Made by a program: the position numbers and the translations under genes | Assembly (NCBI GenBank): GCA_902788705.1 | Contig: CADALE010000027.1 | Location: 1-42,704 of the forward strand | Direction of reading: 5' to 3' | Length of the DNA stretch: 42,704 nucleotides | From: an uncultured Coriobacteriaceae bacterium | GTDB lineage: Bacteria; Actinomycetota; Coriobacteriia; Coriobacteriales; Atopobiaceae | Notes under the pieces: generated by a model | The model's database searches: none | What the model was told of the DNA's origin: nothing | What the model saw: only the letters and a program-made list of their open reading frames with translations | In this document: in pieces, positions 31,983-42,620 of the stretch | Numbering within the stretch: position 1 is the stretch's first letter | Layout: every line of letters begins with the position of its first letter

Positions 31983-32772
31983 CTTCGAGTTCACCTCCGT
32001 CGGTGATGGCAGCGGCAACACCAGCGCCAGCAACGCCTTCGGTGTGCAGCTTGAAGTAGCAGATGGCGATGACCATGCCGATGAGGGCGATGGGAAGGAC
32101 GGGCAGGTTGAGATAGGCGGCGCACACGTAGCCGGCTACCGCGAAGTACCAGAACTTGTTGAAGGGCATGAAGGTGAGGAGCATCGCGAAGCCCGTGACG
32201 GGCAGGATGCCGGCGGCCACGTTGAGGCCTGCGGTGAACCAGGCAGGCATGACGGCCAGGACGGCATCGACGGCCTGCTGACCGAAGAGCAGCACGAGCA
32301 GCATCGGCAGCGCGCCCTGCATGAAGAGGTACAGGTGGCTCAGGTAGAACGAGCGGAGCATGTTGGGATAGTCACGCTTGGCCGCGAAGCCGCGGATGAC
32401 CGAGAAGACCCAGGAGTTGTAGATCTTGAAGATGAGGTCGAGCTGCACGTACAGCATGGCTACTGCCACGCCCACGGCGAGACCGACCGAGAAGTCGGAG
32501 CTGTTGCCGGAAGTCACGGCGAGGACGGTCGCGACCATGCCGGCCATGCCGTAGTCGGGTGCGGATGCTCCGCCAAGGCCAAGGGCGCCCATCGACATGA
32601 GCTGGATGGTGCCGCCCACCACGAGGCCGGCCATCGGGTCGCCGAGCACGATGCCCGTAAGCCAGCACCAGAAGGCGTGCTGATAGGTGAATGCCTGGGT
32701 AGAGTAGAAGTCAGCGGCGCGCAGGCCAGACAGGATGACGACCAGAAGGATCTGGAATGGGTTAAGTTGCAT
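31975..32772 (-). CDS. PTS mannose-family EIIC
   Basis: 265 aa with multiple membrane segments. Typical EIIC features are LTGIVLGDPMAGLVVGGTIQ and MGALGLGGASAPD near residues 35-75. It translocates the sugar with EIID. The start at 32772 (MQLNPFQILLVV) lies 16 bp after the EIIB stop with GAAAGG upstream. Its 3' end overlaps EIID, fitting the operon order B-C-D. Confidence 0.95.
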   Translation of the reverse strand: MQLNPFQILLVVILSGLRAADFYSTQAFTYQHAFWCWLTGIVLGDPMAGLVVGGTIQLMSMGALGLGGASAPDYGMAGMVATVLAVTSGNSSDFSVGLAVGVAVAMLYVQLDLIFKIYNSWVFSVIRGFAAKRDYPNMLRSFYLSHLYLFMQGALPMLLVLLFGQQAVDAVLAVMPAWFTAGLNVAAGILPVTGFAMLLTFMPFNKFWYFAVAGYVCAAYLNLPVLPIALIGMVIAICYFKLHTEGVAGAGVAAAITDGGELEDE

Positions 32773-32788
32773 CTTCTACCACCTTTCT

Positions 32789-33277
32789 TTACATCGAGAT
32801 GTACTCGGAGATGGGAACTGCCTTGTCGGTGGTCATGTAGCGCACCTCAACCGTGGTGCCAGCAGCGGCAATCTTGCGGTAGGTGTCCATGTCCTCCGTC
32901 TTGATGAAGGCACGCCTCCCTGCCTGCACGCCGTCGGCCTCGCCGGTGGGGAGCTCGGTCAGACCAAGGGTGAGGACGGGTATCTTCTGCCCCATCTCGA
33001 TCAGATCGAGGAAGGTCTGGGGATCGCGCGCAATGACGAAGACCGTGTGGCCATCGTACTTGCCTGCCTTGAAGTTGGCGTAGGCGGTCTCGTGATCGAT
33101 GATCGAAAGCGCCTGGCCAGAAGGCTTGCTCATGCGCATAGCCCCCTTGCGGACTTCGTCATGCGCCGTGGCGTCATCGATGATCATGGTGCGCTGGGTA
33201 GCGTACGTGGGGCACCAGTAACCCTGGACGATGCCGTGGAGCAGGCGATAGTCGATCCTCCCTGCCTTGATGCTCAT
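32789..33277 (-). CDS. PTS mannose-family EIIB
   Basis: 162 aa. The phosphorylated His lies in RIDYRLLHGIVQGYW (His 14), matching the family R-I-D-x-R-L-x-H-G. Alternating strands and helices follow, including IPVLTLGLTELPTG. It takes phosphate from EIIA and passes it to the incoming sugar. AAAGGAGTG precedes ATG 33277. It starts 55 bp after the regulator gene, so the two are likely co-transcribed. Confidence 0.94.
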   Translation of the reverse strand: MSIKAGRIDYRLLHGIVQGYWCPTYATQRTMIIDDATAHDEVRKGAMRMSKPSGQALSIIDHETAYANFKAGKYDGHTVFVIARDPQTFLDLIEMGQKIPVLTLGLTELPTGEADGVQAGRRAFIKTEDMDTYRKIAAAGTTVEVRYMTTDKAVPISEYISM

Positions 33278-33332
33278 GCTTACACTCCTTTCTTCCTTAC
33301 CGTTCGCTTGCCTAGCTAGATGCCTGCGACCC

Positions 33333-36155
33333 TCATTCGTCTATGAGGTCGCCGCCTCCAGCATCCAAGGGCGTCCCCTGGGATGCCTGGTTGCCATAAA
33401 TGAAGTCGTACACAAAGGCGATCTCACTCTCGGGAATCTCCACCTTGTAGCGCTGGGTGAGGTCACGGAAGCTTTCACGGAACCATGCCATGAAGTCCGC
33501 ATGCGCAAGGGCAAACTCCTCCCCCGCAGGATGAGCATCCACGAAGTTGTTTGTTACGAGACGCTCAATGAGACCACAAAGGTGTACGTAGATGCCTATC
33601 ACCTTACGCTGCTCAATGCATTCGCCCAGAAGTTCCTGTAGGCGTGCGAGCGCGCGGTCAGCCTCGGCGTAGAGGCGCTCGGGGTTGAGGATGGTGATGG
33701 ACTCCACCACGCTCTTCAGCGTCACGTTGCGCAGCAAGTCGCGGTGGAACTGTGCGATGCCCTCGGGACCCAAGGCCCCTACCAACGCACGGTCGAGCGC
33801 TTCGGACGAACCATCAGCGATGATGTCCTCAAGACCCACAAAGGGAACACCAGCAATACCTGGATCCATGGTTCCCATGATGGCGCGGACACGATAGTTA
33901 GAAAAAACTGGAGCGTCGGAGCCACTTCGAGCCAGATCAGTAAAATCAGCTGTGACGAGTCGTACGACCAAGTCGTCTGGGAGACTCGCTGCAACCAACT
34001 GACGAATACGGTCCGCCGCGTCAGAACCGTTCTCAGAGCAAAACACTATGGCGTCATAACCGTGGGCACCACGAATGACGCGATAGCTGGGTGCCAGCAC
34101 TTCGATGGATCGATCAAGTGTCTCGGTGAGGTCATCTCCCGCAACGAGGGCAGAGCCAACTTCGAGCGCAAGACCCGTAGACACGTTGTTCACCACGAAA
34201 AGGTCACCATTAGGGGCACCATGGACGTACTTGTCCACTTCTGCAAGCGAACCCATATCGACGAGTACCGCTATGACCGGAGAGTACGCATAGCGCTCCA
34301 ACAGCCGTGACAACTGGCCTGCGACATCGGCAAGCTGCTCGTCATAGGCCATATTGATGGCATCGAAAACCCGACGGCGCAGGATGCGGTTAGCCGCATC
34401 GGCGATGCTCGTCGCCGTGGAATAACCGTGCGCGAGAATGATGCCTACGTTCTCACGAGGCGTCTGCGTCGCCTCACTGGCTTCCTTCACCTCGATAAGG
34501 AGGAGTACCTGCGAGAGCGTGTCAAGCCTCACTCCTAGTGCAACGGTCACAGCGGAGCAAATCTGATCGACGATGACCGTACTGGTGCGCGAATAGCTGG
34601 TGAGGGTCGAGAGAAGCGCCTGAAGGTCGGCAGCGTTCGTCGTGCGCCACCGCGCCACGCCTGCTTCATCCCACAGCTGGATGCACAGCGACTGTGCCAA
34701 TGCATGGCATGTCTTGCGCGAGAGCTCGATGCCGTATGTCGCGTTCACCTCATCGAAGATGGGAGCGAGCACTTGCTCGTAGGCGCCCAGACGCGGGTTG
34801 GTGGCACGGCTCTCGAAGTTGAGGTAGTCCTGGTACTCGCGGACAGTTGCTGACGCCGTGGAAAAGAACTCATCGAAACTGGCGCGCCCGTCACGGTAGG
34901 CACGAAACGCGTCGAGAATGGACTGAAAATAGCGCCCGATGCGCGATGTGGAACCGAGAGAGGTGTGCTTGTCGCCCGTAATCAGCTTGTCATCGTCCTC
35001 TTCGACAGAGCTTGTGCCTAAGACCTGCGCAGGCAGATTGTACGAACGGATGATTAACTGCTCTTCGACACGATTGAGATAGGCCCCCGCGCAACAGTTG
35101 GTGATGCAAACTCGCAGGCCGTCCACGTTGTCCTCAAAGGAAGCCTCTACCAGGGTGCGCAAGGCCCCTCTGCTAATGGCCACGTCGGCCGCCACGCGAC
35201 GACCCTCCATGCGTAGGAAGTGCATAACCAAGTCGGTTCGTTCCTCCGTGGTTCGTTCACGAAGCGCGGGAACCGAAGCCACAATGGGCACGCGATGGGC
35301 AATCTGCCGCATCGTCAGGTCATCGGTAGTACGTGAGGTAGAGAGCACGATGCGTACGGGCGCAATTGACGAGATTCCCGTGGCGTTTATCGCACCGTTG
35401 TGCAGACGCTCGAGCACAAGGTCGCGTGAGGTGCGAGAAAGCTGGTCGAACTTGTCCAGGTACACCATGCCACCCTGTGCCTCGGCAAGGTACCCTGCCA
35501 AGCCCTTCACACCCAAGAGGTCATGCCTAAAACGTGCGTCATCGTCGCCATAGCGCGAACAATCCACCACCACGTAACGTGCGCCGGCAGGCAGCACCTG
35601 CGTATTTACACCAAAGTCAAACATGAGGCGCGATAACAGCGCCTTGCCAACCCCCGGTTCGCCAGCTAGCAGCACCGGCAGTCCATGTGGTGGGTAGGTG
35701 ATAGCACTCTTCAGTTGGCTCACGCATGTGGAAAGTGACAAGTCGTGTCCGATGGCATTGTCGAAGTCCCTGTTCCCCCCATAGCCGATGACCGACATGA
35801 GATCTTCGACCGAATCGAACTCGCAGCGGTCGAAGTGCGTCTGTAGGTAGCGTTCCACGCCACGTTTGTGCATGAAGATTACGGGACGGGTGTTAAGCTT
35901 CACGACGAGGCCTTCGCGCACCAGCTCGTTGAGGTACTGGCTAGCTAAGTTGCGGGACACCATGACGTCAGAGGCGATGCGCATCGTAGTAAACGGTGCT
36001 AGCGCCGAGAAGTCCACCGTCCGCGTGATGGAGTCAAGATGACGCAGTAGTTCGGTTTTGGTATCGGACGCCGCCACGTACAACCTCCCCTCTCGTTGTC
36101 TCTCAACATACGATGGACACTTGGAATCGCCATCTCGATTCGTGATTTTCGCCAT
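33333..36155 (-). CDS. LevR-like PTS-controlled activator with altered AAA domain
   Basis: 940 aa. Domains in order: winged-helix N-terminus (about 40-100), AAA+ domain (about 135-330) with Walker A GEPGVGK (165-171), a PRD (about 450-560), an EIIA-mannose-type domain with the phospho-His in ILAHGYSTATS (His about 576), and a C-terminal PRD (about 830-925). This is the LevR/DagR layout. Two key AAA features are changed: the sigma-54 contact loop GAFTGA is missing (LLGVKGLAGYLAEAQGG runs straight on) and the Walker B acidic pair is YLDKFD rather than LDE. AAAGGAG precedes ATG 36155. It is the first gene of the PTS cluster and probably controls it. Confidence 0.9.
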   Translation of the reverse strand: MAKITNRDGDSKCPSYVERQREGRLYVAASDTKTELLRHLDSITRTVDFSALAPFTTMRIASDVMVSRNLASQYLNELVREGLVVKLNTRPVIFMHKRGVERYLQTHFDRCEFDSVEDLMSVIGYGGNRDFDNAIGHDLSLSTCVSQLKSAITYPPHGLPVLLAGEPGVGKALLSRLMFDFGVNTQVLPAGARYVVVDCSRYGDDDARFRHDLLGVKGLAGYLAEAQGGMVYLDKFDQLSRTSRDLVLERLHNGAINATGISSIAPVRIVLSTSRTTDDLTMRQIAHRVPIVASVPALRERTTEERTDLVMHFLRMEGRRVAADVAISRGALRTLVEASFEDNVDGLRVCITNCCAGAYLNRVEEQLIIRSYNLPAQVLGTSSVEEDDDKLITGDKHTSLGSTSRIGRYFQSILDAFRAYRDGRASFDEFFSTASATVREYQDYLNFESRATNPRLGAYEQVLAPIFDEVNATYGIELSRKTCHALAQSLCIQLWDEAGVARWRTTNAADLQALLSTLTSYSRTSTVIVDQICSAVTVALGVRLDTLSQVLLLIEVKEASEATQTPRENVGIILAHGYSTATSIADAANRILRRRVFDAINMAYDEQLADVAGQLSRLLERYAYSPVIAVLVDMGSLAEVDKYVHGAPNGDLFVVNNVSTGLALEVGSALVAGDDLTETLDRSIEVLAPSYRVIRGAHGYDAIVFCSENGSDAADRIRQLVAASLPDDLVVRLVTADFTDLARSGSDAPVFSNYRVRAIMGTMDPGIAGVPFVGLEDIIADGSSEALDRALVGALGPEGIAQFHRDLLRNVTLKSVVESITILNPERLYAEADRALARLQELLGECIEQRKVIGIYVHLCGLIERLVTNNFVDAHPAGEEFALAHADFMAWFRESFRDLTQRYKVEIPESEIAFVYDFIYGNQASQGTPLDAGGGDLIDE

Positions 36156-36789
36156 ATGACAGCTCCTTTCGACAAGGCAGGTTCCAGATAGTCAAGGCTT
36201 TGTGAACGTCTCGACACTTCGTTTCGACAGTGGCTATACCACGCCTATTGGCTACTGCGGCTCTACTCGCCAACGTACCGTCGACGCGCGTTCCGTCGAG
36301 GAAGATGTTAGTGTCGGACCTGCGGTCAAAACGATGGATGACAATGCCGTCCGAGCAGACGCAGGCAAGCTTTGACCCATCGTCCGACCAGGTCGCGTGT
36401 CCCTTCAAGGACCGTGAAGGGAGCGTGCCGTCCCATACGGTTGCCACCAGCTCGTCGAGCTTCGCCGTCGCACCGGTTGTCAAATCGAGTACCGCAGATT
36501 GGCTGGTCACCAGTCCTGACTCTCCCTCCTGGCTGCCGACCGCATCCTGGTAGAACAGGCGCGTGGCCGTGGGGTCAGCCAACAGGTAGAGGCGTTTTCC
36601 TCCCGGCGAAACGTCCTTCCCAAATCCTTCCTCAACACCATAGAGGCTTGTCGTCTTTCCATCCAGCGATGCCGCGGCAATGCGCGCGAGCCTCTCGTAG
36701 TCAGCCTCGTTTTGTGGGGAGAAGCGATCCTCGCGGTGGGAGGCCTCGTCCTCCCCCGTGAATCCGAAGGTGTATCTCTGGTGGGCCAT
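36103..36789 (-). pseudogene. Truncated gene, WD40/beta-propeller-like N-terminal part
   Basis: The start ATG 36789 has GGAGGCG upstream, and the first 180 residues look genuinely coding (KRLYLLADPTATRLFYQD, then ATWSDDGSKLACVCSDGIVI, a propeller-blade-like pattern). After about residue 195 the frame runs into the control region of the LevR-like gene and overlaps its first 53 bases on the same strand, with a tail of different composition. It is most likely the 5' part of a larger gene cut by a deletion or insertion. Function unknown. Confidence 0.5.
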
Positions 36790-37316
36790 GGGCGCCTCCG
36801 TCAGTCAGGTGGACTGTCGTGGACGCACGGGGTCTGTCGGGGACTCGTGCGACCGCGGTTGAGGCGGTTATAGGGCAGGTAAGCGGCCCTAAGAGGCCGA
36901 GTCATGGAATCGGCACATTTCGTTGGTTTGAGGGGGAGGGCTTCTGAGCATCGGCATGGGAGTGCGGCCGGCTGTGTCGGCGTCGCGCAATCCCTCTCGC
37001 TCGATAAGAGAGCGATCAGATGGCCCCCAGGAAGGTAGAGCCTATGTGCGCTTCCAGCCTATCCATGCTCGGTCATTCCCTCGCCGCCGGACCGGCGGAC
37101 GAGTCGTGGCAGACCCTGGCGTTCGTCTTCCGGGCCGCCATTGGGACTGGTTCTAGGCTGAGGTTAATGCTGGGGGCGGACACAAATTTCTTAACCAAGG
37201 ATGACGGCGCGACCGCTGACGACCGTTCGCCGATTCGCCACATGTACTCCCAGCAGGCAAAATCTGCCCTTAGGACTGTTTGGGACACCCCTTCGGGACA
37301 GCGTTGGATTTCGCAT

Positions 37317-37447
37317 AAAAAAGGCCGCTCTACCTGCGGCTGAAATACATAATCGGGTAATGCGCATTACCCAGATCAGGGTCGGTCGGGCACAGGTGCC
37401 CCTCTCAGCCTGCCTCGCCGCAAGCTCCCGTCTCGGATGCCATTGTA
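37317..37447 (-). ncRNA. Orphan TPP-riboswitch-like RNA, copy C
   Basis: The 5' half of the aptamer (GGGAGCTTGCGGCGAGGC, CTGAGAG, CCTGATCTGGGTAATG) is almost identical to the thi-operon riboswitch at 20905-21009. The 3' end differs: GGGTAATGCGCATTACCC, an 18-bp perfect palindrome, replaces the CCAGCGTAGGGA strand. A terminator GCCGC-AGGTAGA-GCGGC with T6 ends the unit, and TACAAT lies at 37447-37442. The gap 36790-37316 behind it has no gene. Confidence 0.75.
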
Positions 37448-37598
37448 GCGCAAGAGGCACGCGCCGCAACTGGCACGTATGACATGGTGTCATGGGAGCC
37501 GCGCTCCGGAAAGATAGGCAACATCGAGCGACGCGACCGCATCGTCGACGCGGACGATTACGCATAAACCCCGTCAAGAAGACATTCGGCCCTCTCCC

Positions 37599-38351
37599 CT
37601 ACTCTCCGAAGCCCGTGCTGTGATGGTAGCGCCGCCGGTAGTCGGTGGGCGTGTGGCCCGTGGTCTGGCGGAACACCTTGGTGAAGTAGCTCTGGCTTGA
37701 AAAGCCGAGTGCCGTTGCTATCTGCTGGGCGGTGTAGTCGGAGTACTTGAGCATGTTCTTGGCCGTGGCGATGCGCTCGCGCTGCACGTACTCGGTGACG
37801 GAGAGGCCGGTCTCGCGCTTGAACAGCGTGGAGAGGTAGCTCGCGTTGAGCCCCACGTGCTCCGCGAGGTCCGCCAAGCCCACGTGACCATCCAGGTGGA
37901 AGCGGATGTAGTCCTGGCACCGCACCACCGGAAGCGAGAACACCGTCTCCTTCTTGATGTTGGCCATGCGCTGGGTGTAGAAGGCGAACATGTCGCAGTG
38001 CAGCTCCTTGACCTCCTCCACGCTCCTCAGACGGTCCATGCGCAGGATGTAGAGGTCGCTCGCGTTGTAGGCTGTCTCGGGGTCCATGCCCTCCTCGATG
38101 CAGTAGCGCGACACGAGGGCGATCGACGCCACGAAGAGGTACTTCTGGTTGCGCAGCGGGTCGTCGGACACGTGGCCCGGCAGGTCCGAGTCCAGCATGC
38201 GGCGGCACTCGTCCACCGAGCGCATGTCGCCGGCGCGCAGCAGGTCGTACTGCAGCATGTCCTCGTTCTGCGTGTGGTGGCGCTTGCCCCGCTCGGCGTT
38301 GACGAAGGCGAGGTAGCTGACGCTCCGGTCATCAATCTGCGTGCGCGGCAT
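37599..38351 (-). CDS. AraC-family transcriptional regulator
   Basis: 250 aa. The start chosen is ATG 38351 (MPRTQIDDRSVSYLAF) with AAAGGGA upstream. The C-terminal pair of helix-turn-helix motifs is clear: VGLADLAEHVGLNASYLSTL, then QQIATALGFSSQSYFTKVFR and a closing GHTPTDYRRRY. The N-terminal 140 residues are helical and do not look like a cupin. It is divergent from the MFS gene (134-bp gap) and probably controls the MFS-acetyltransferase pair in response to a sugar. Confidence 0.92.
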   Translation of the reverse strand: MPRTQIDDRSVSYLAFVNAERGKRHHTQNEDMLQYDLLRAGDMRSVDECRRMLDSDLPGHVSDDPLRNQKYLFVASIALVSRYCIEEGMDPETAYNASDLYILRMDRLRSVEEVKELHCDMFAFYTQRMANIKKETVFSLPVVRCQDYIRFHLDGHVGLADLAEHVGLNASYLSTLFKRETGLSVTEYVQRERIATAKNMLKYSDYTAQQIATALGFSSQSYFTKVFRQTTGHTPTDYRRRYHHSTGFGE

Positions 38352-38485
38352 AGGAGTCCCTTTCGTCAAGTATCAATCATCCAAAGATAGTACCAACTGC
38401 CAAGAGATGTTGCAAAAGTGGCTGACTCACACTCCGTAGACTTCTTTGCCAGTGAAAGACCAGAGAAGAAAGAAGTGAGCAGAGC

Positions 38486-39691
38486 ATGTCCACAACCAAG
38501 CCAAGCTTTGTAAAGTTCTGCGCGCTGGAGGCCCTGCACTGGGCCGTGATGGCCGCCGTGCAGGGCCTCATGAGCACCTACATGTCCGTCTCGGGCATGT
38601 CAGATGCGGTGCTCTCCACCGTGCAGGCGTGCTACCTGATGGCTGCGTTTGCCGGAGCGCTCTTCTGGGGCGGGCGCATCGACGAGGCAGGGAGCCATCG
38701 CAGGTTCTTCGTGCTTGGCGTGGCCGCCTCCCTCGTGACCTGCGTGGCCACCTGCCTCCTCATCGACAGCTACCTCTTGTGCGGCCTGGCGTACGCTGCC
38801 TACGGCTTCATGGTGGTGCCCGTTGCCACCAACCTCGACGCCTGGGTCATGGACTCCTTCCCCGAGCGCGCCGACGCCGCCGGGCGCGCCCGCTCCTTCG
38901 CGACGGGCGGCTACGCGCTCTGCATGCTGCTCTACGGCCAGCTCATCAAGCACTTCGGCTATAGCGTGATCTGGGCCGCGGCCTGCGTGGCCGTGCCTCC
39001 CACCATCGCACTCGCGCTCACGCAGCCTGATGCCGTGCGCACCGGCACCGCCAAGAAGAAGGAGAAGGTCGGCCCCACCCAGGTGGCCTCGCTCATGCGC
39101 ATCCCGCTCTACGCGTTGCTCGTGGTCGTGGTCTTTCTCAACGGATTTGCCATCAGCCCGCTCAACTACATGCGCACCGTGGTGCTGCAGAACGTGGGCG
39201 CTGACGTCTCCTACATCGGGTTCGACTCCTTCGTGGGCTGCCTCGCCCAGCTGCCGTTCCTGGTGTTCTCCGGCTACTGGCTGCGCTTTTCCAAGGAGAA
39301 GCGCCTGCTCGCGGGCATCGCGCTGCCCTTCGGCTATGCCGTGCTCACGGCATTCTGCCATCAGCCCGTCACCTCGACGCTCGCCTCCATGCTCAACAAC
39401 ATGAGCTTCGGCATCCTCTACCCCTCCATGCGCGAGATCACCCGCGAGAGCGTGCCGGAGGAGCTCTTCAACAGCGCCAGCAGCCTCATCGACGTCTGCT
39501 ACGGGCAGCTGCCGGGCATCATCAGCCTACTCGCCGCCGGCCCGCTGCTGAGCGTCTTCGGCATCCGTGGCCTCTCGCTCGCCTGCGCCGCCGCCCAGGC
39601 CGTGACGCTCGCGGTGCTCGTGGCGGGCATGGCCCGGCTGACCGCGCAGCAAGCCGGCCGCAGACGGACGCTGGTCGCCAATCGGCAGTAG
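38486..39691 (+). CDS. MFS transporter, probable oligosaccharide/glycoside carrier
   Basis: 401 aa with about twelve membrane segments and a central basic loop (TAKKKEKVGPTQ). It opens KPSFVKFCALEALHWAVMAA. The loop after segment 2 reads GGRIDEAGSHRR, the MFS signature position. The layout recalls the LacY/oligosaccharide-proton symporter group and nucleoside carriers; the neighbouring sugar acetyltransferase and AraC gene favour a sugar. AAGTGAGCAGAG before the ATG is a weak binding site. Ends 75 bp before the acetyltransferase. Confidence 0.82.
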   Translation: MSTTKPSFVKFCALEALHWAVMAAVQGLMSTYMSVSGMSDAVLSTVQACYLMAAFAGALFWGGRIDEAGSHRRFFVLGVAASLVTCVATCLLIDSYLLCGLAYAAYGFMVVPVATNLDAWVMDSFPERADAAGRARSFATGGYALCMLLYGQLIKHFGYSVIWAAACVAVPPTIALALTQPDAVRTGTAKKKEKVGPTQVASLMRIPLYALLVVVVFLNGFAISPLNYMRTVVLQNVGADVSYIGFDSFVGCLAQLPFLVFSGYWLRFSKEKRLLAGIALPFGYAVLTAFCHQPVTSTLASMLNNMSFGILYPSMREITRESVPEELFNSASSLIDVCYGQLPGIISLLAAGPLLSVFGIRGLSLACAAAQAVTLAVLVAGMARLTAQQAGRRRTLVANRQ

Positions 39692-39765
39692 GACAGGCCC
39701 AATTTGTGGACTGAGGACATATCGCTCGGACAGGTACGTTCGACCTTTCGTGATAGGAGACCCAT

Positions 39766-40362
39766 ATGACCGAGGTAGAGAAGATGGAGGCCGGCCTCGA
39801 GTACCGCTTCACCGACCGCGAGCTGGGCGCACGCCGCCGCAATGCCATCGCCACCGTCGAGCGCTACAACGCCATCGACCCGCTCGACTTTGCGGAGCAG
39901 GAGCGCTTCGTGGCCGAGGAGCTCTTTGGCTCGGCGGGCGTGGGCGCTTCCGTGCAGCAGGGCTTCAACTGCGACAACGGCAAGAACATCCACGTGGGTG
40001 ACCACCTCATCATCAACTACGGCTGCACCATCCTGGATGTGGCCGAGGTGACCATGGGCGACTGGGTCATGATCGGCCCGCACGTGCTCATCTCCACCGT
40101 GAACCACCCCTTAAGCCCGCGCGGCAGGCGCAACCGCCTGGGCATCGCGAAGCCGGTGCGCATCGGCGACGACGTGTGGATCGGCGGCCACGCCACCATC
40201 CTGCCAGGTGTCACCATCGGCAACGGCGCCGTCGTTGCTGCGGGAGCCGTGGTCACCAAGGACGTTCCGCCCTACACGGTGGTGGCCGGCGTCCCCGCGC
40301 GCGTCGTCAAAAAGATCGAGGACGACCTGGACGGCTGGGTGGAAGGCGAGCTGCTCACGTAG
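39766..40362 (+). CDS. Sugar O-acetyltransferase (LacA/Maa-like)
   Basis: 198 aa, of the left-handed beta-helix (hexapeptide repeat) type. It has the family N-terminal helix pair, the INYGCTILDVAEVTMGDWVM segment, the catalytic His in TVNHPLSP, then repeats VRIGDDVWIGGHATILPGVT and IGNGAVVAAGAVVTKDVPPY. It uses acetyl-CoA to acetylate non-metabolised galactosides, maltose or glucose, limiting their build-up. ATG 39766 follows GATAGGAGACC. It forms an operon with the MFS gene. Confidence 0.93.
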   Translation: MTEVEKMEAGLEYRFTDRELGARRRNAIATVERYNAIDPLDFAEQERFVAEELFGSAGVGASVQQGFNCDNGKNIHVGDHLIINYGCTILDVAEVTMGDWVMIGPHVLISTVNHPLSPRGRRNRLGIAKPVRIGDDVWIGGHATILPGVTIGNGAVVAAGAVVTKDVPPYTVVAGVPARVVKKIEDDLDGWVEGELLT

Positions 40363-40433
40363 CAGACATTCTGAGAGAAGCTCCGCGTATCGGCGTCGGG
40401 CCTCGTCGAGCCGCCGACCTGCACTATAGCGCT

Positions 40434-40501
40434 TTGCGAGTTGGACAGTATTCTTTTGGCAAGTTGAACCAAATTGACTTGGCATGTTGGCACAGCAAGA
40501 C
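40434..40501. repeat. Three 23-bp direct repeats
   Basis: Units at 40434, 40457 and 40480 share TKGCRAGTTGRMCA-like starts at an exact 23-bp period. They lie in the gene-free stretch 40363-40631 between convergent genes. Related CAACTGCCAAGAG and GTTGCAAAAG strings occur upstream of the MFS gene (about 38395-38416), so the AraC-type regulator may bind both places. Nothing else is seen in this gap. Confidence 0.4.
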
Positions 40502-40631
40502 AGCGAGGTCCCGTCCAATGGAACTGAGTCACCCGCACTGCTCCGCATCCATCTCGGCAAGCCCGCAGGTGATTCATCCAGATGCATGACCTGTCAGGCT
40601 GGCGTGGGAAAGGCATGCTGAGACGAGGCTG

Positions 40632-42267
<1,636 letters not shown>

Positions 42268-42411
42268 AGATGCATGCGGCATTTGCGTAATCCGTCATGG
42301 GGCCTTCTATCACGATGCTCAATCCTAGGGCAATCAACAAAATCGCGGCAGCGTTGGGCCTGAGGTAAGACCTGAACTCCGCGGAGGGCAGACGAAGAAG
42401 CGTCGGCGCCT

Positions 42412-42580
42412 CTACTCCACAGCGCCAAACAGCGGCGTGGTGATTTCCGCGAGCTGTCCCGCCAGCACTTTCGGGTCATCCCTGAAGCCGCGCTCCGCTC
42501 ACCAGAGGATGCAGTTGAAGACGATGCCGTTCCAGGAATTCACCTTCACTCCGAGAGGAAGTTCCCGTGCATGCACATAC
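42412..42580 (-). pseudogene. Remnant of a TetR-family regulator C-terminus
   Basis: The minus-strand frame reads VNSWNGIVFNCILW, then a TGA (42501-42499), then AERGFRDDPKVLAGQLAEIT and TPLFGAVE with a TAG at 42414-42412. This looks like the C-terminal ligand domain of a TetR regulator interrupted by a stop codon. No N-terminal helix-turn-helix is found towards the window edge. Probably a decayed gene. Confidence 0.45.
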
Positions 42581-42620
42581 CTCGCCGCTGAGGATGAAGT
42601 CGAGTATCCTCAGCGGCGAG
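42581..42620. terminator. Perfect 15-bp hairpin near the right edge
   Basis: CTCGCCGCTGAGGAT (42581-42595) and its exact complement (42606-42620) surround a 10-nt loop. No T-run. It may be a terminator for a gene beyond the window or a repeat; nothing else is recognised in 42621-42704. Confidence 0.45.

Noticed and set aside
30599..32904. Large plus-strand frames opposite the PTS genes (e.g. 30981-32006, 31924-32904)
   Set aside because: Antisense shadows of EIID and EIIC with Gly/His/Asp-rich composition and no start signals.
37448..37567. Possible C-terminal protein fragment on the plus strand ending at TAA 37567
   Set aside because: The frame gives GTYDMVSWEPRSGKIG and a plausible end, but it is only 40 codons and starts at the riboswitch-like element; too short to support.
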